From Butyrivibrio sp. (GTDB taxonomy: Bacteria; Bacillota; Clostridia; Lachnospirales; Lachnospiraceae), in assembly GCA_024688095.1 (NCBI GenBank), contig JAILEJ010000236.1, positions 1 through 7,327 of the forward strand: DNA of 7,327 bases, given 5' to 3'. Below are positions 6,397-7,327 of this stretch, piece by piece. Positions within the stretch are counted from its first letter, which is position 1; each line of letters starts with the position of its first letter. The position numbers were made by a program, and so were the translations under genes. The notes below the pieces were generated by a model. That model saw only the letters and a list, made by a program, of their open reading frames with translations, was not told the origin of the DNA and made no database searches.

Positions 6397-7327
6397 TTAA
6401 TCTAATTTCAAAATCATTTCAAGGACTCTCTTAACGCAAATCTTAAGATCTTCGCGCCTAAGAGCTCCCATTTCCATGGCTTTCCTGACTCTGTCGGGAT
6501 AGCCATTTGCCATCTTTACATCGTTTCCAGCAAGGATTTCTTTGTACTGCTCAGCCCTGTTCCACCAATCACTTGTAACCATACCTTTAAATCCCCATTC
6601 TTTACGAAGGATATTTGTTAACAAATCTTTGGATTCAGAGGCTCTATATCCATTGACAACATTATAGGAAGACATTATTGTCCATGGATCAGCTTCTTTT
6701 ACAATGATTTCAAACACTTTAAGATATATTTCCCTGAGTGCTCGTTCTGAAACTCTTGAATCACTATGTTTTCTGTTAGTCTCCTTATTATTTACCGCAA
6801 AATGTTTTACACTAGAGGCAACATTATTAGACTGAATTCCTTTTACCATTTCAGCAGCAAGTTTACCCGCAAGATATGGATCTTCTGAATAGTATTCAAA
6901 GTTTCTTCCACACAACGGATTTCTATGAATATTAACAGCTGGTGTAAGCCAGATTTGAAGATTATTTTCTTTAAGTTCCTCTCCACCTGCAACACCTACC
7001 AGGTTAACAATATCTCTGTTCCAGGTTGCTGCAAGAAGGGTTGCACATGGAAATGCTGTTGTAGGGCACTCACATTCAGGATTAATTCGCACTCCGGCAG
7101 GTCCATCCGATGTCATAACATTAGGAATACCATATTCTGGTTTATTTCCAATTCCCCATGTATTTGCCACACCTGTATTTGGCTGTCCTCCAAGAAGATC
7201 AATCATATCATCATCTGACAGCTGCTCTATAAAATCATCTATTGAAAGTCGTCCCTCATAGACATCAATCAATGGTTTTGCCCCATTTTTATATGGATTC
7301 ATCAGAAGATACATTTCACGTCCTCTG
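6397..7327 (-). CDS. GH3-family glycoside hydrolase, C-terminal catalytic domain of a probably domain-permuted enzyme (5' end outside window)
   Basis: The frame is open to the right edge. Residues RGRE precede the first Met at 7314, which has no convincing ribosome binding site, so this is the 3' part of a longer gene. The visible part, counted from that Met, is the GH3 TIM-barrel domain: LLGGQPNTGVANTWGIGN (40-57), MTSDGPAGVRI, GRNFEYYSEDP (136-146), the KHF motif (170-172) and TSDWW with nucleophile D249. The protein stops at KRVLEMILKLD, straight after the barrel, with no GH3 C-terminal alpha/beta sandwich following. This matches permuted GH3 enzymes, as in Butyrivibrio and Ruminococcus beta-glucosidases, where the sandwich domain comes first. 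The usual activity is beta-glucosidase or a related exo-beta-glycosidase; specificity cannot be read here. It is convergent with araC and belongs to a different transcription unit from GH2-GH43, so a shared pathway is only a guess. Confidence 0.9.
   Translation of the reverse strand, partial: RGREMYLLMNPYKNGAKPLIDVYEGRLSIDDFIEQLSDDDMIDLLGGQPNTGVANTWGIGNKPEYGIPNVMTSDGPAGVRINPECECPTTAFPCATLLAATWNRDIVNLVGVAGGEELKENNLQIWLTPAVNIHRNPLCGRNFEYYSEDPYLAGKLAAEMVKGIQSNNVASSVKHFAVNNKETNRKHSDSRVSERALREIYLKVFEIIVKEADPWTIMSSYNVVNGYRASESKDLLTNILRKEWGFKGMVTSDWWNRAEQYKEILAGNDVKMANGYPDRVRKAMEMGALRREDLKICVKRVLEMILKLD

Noticed and set aside
6613..6626. Perfect 14-bp palindrome ATTTGTTAACAAAT.
   Set aside because: It lies inside GH3 codons (LLTNI), has no T tract and no promoter nearby; it is AT-rich and probably coincidental.

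Overview
The window looks like a chromosomal carbohydrate-utilisation locus of an anaerobic, AT-rich Firmicute. The best guess is Lachnospiraceae (Butyrivibrio, Pseudobutyrivibrio or Roseburia type). This rests on protein style, strong AGGAGG-type ribosome binding sites, tight gene packing and the kinds of glycoside hydrolase present. It was judged from family knowledge, not from a database search.

Layout: positions 1-4929 form a minus-strand operon read right to left. It encodes a GPH-family (MelB-like) sugar:cation symporter, then a GH2 beta-galactosidase-type enzyme, then a GH43 enzyme related to exo-beta-1,3-galactanases that runs off the left edge. The symporter and GH2 genes overlap by 4 bp (ATGA). 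GH2 and GH43 are only 2 bp apart, and the GH43 ribosome binding site lies inside the last GH2 codons. A 190-bp AT-rich divergent region (4930-5119) holds candidate promoters in both directions and a 20-bp-period direct repeat. Positions 5120-6376 encode an AraC-family regulator on the plus strand. Positions 6397-7327 hold the 3' part of a minus-strand GH3 gene, convergent with araC and only 20 bp from it. No stretch above 300 bp lacks a gene, and no tRNA, rRNA, CRISPR array, IS element or riboswitch was seen.

How it fits together (inference): the AraC protein probably senses a sugar and activates the divergent symporter-GH2-GH43 operon. No enzyme with a visible N-terminus has a signal peptide, so the system appears to import short, probably galactose-containing oligosaccharides and cut them in the cytoplasm. 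The GH43 similarity to arabinogalactan-type exo-galactanases plus a GH2 beta-galactosidase suggests a galactan or arabinogalactan side-chain substrate, but this is not proven.

Most noteworthy points: (1) GH2 ends in, and GH43 begins with, a similar small helical accessory module, so the two copies flank the gene junction; (2) a perfect 10-bp stem with a T6 tract, reading as an intrinsic terminator for the convergent GH3 transcript, is embedded in the DNA-binding domain of araC; (3) the GH3 gene ends right after its catalytic barrel domain, pointing to the domain-permuted GH3 architecture; (4) the GH43 lacks the usual N-terminal Asp catalytic base.
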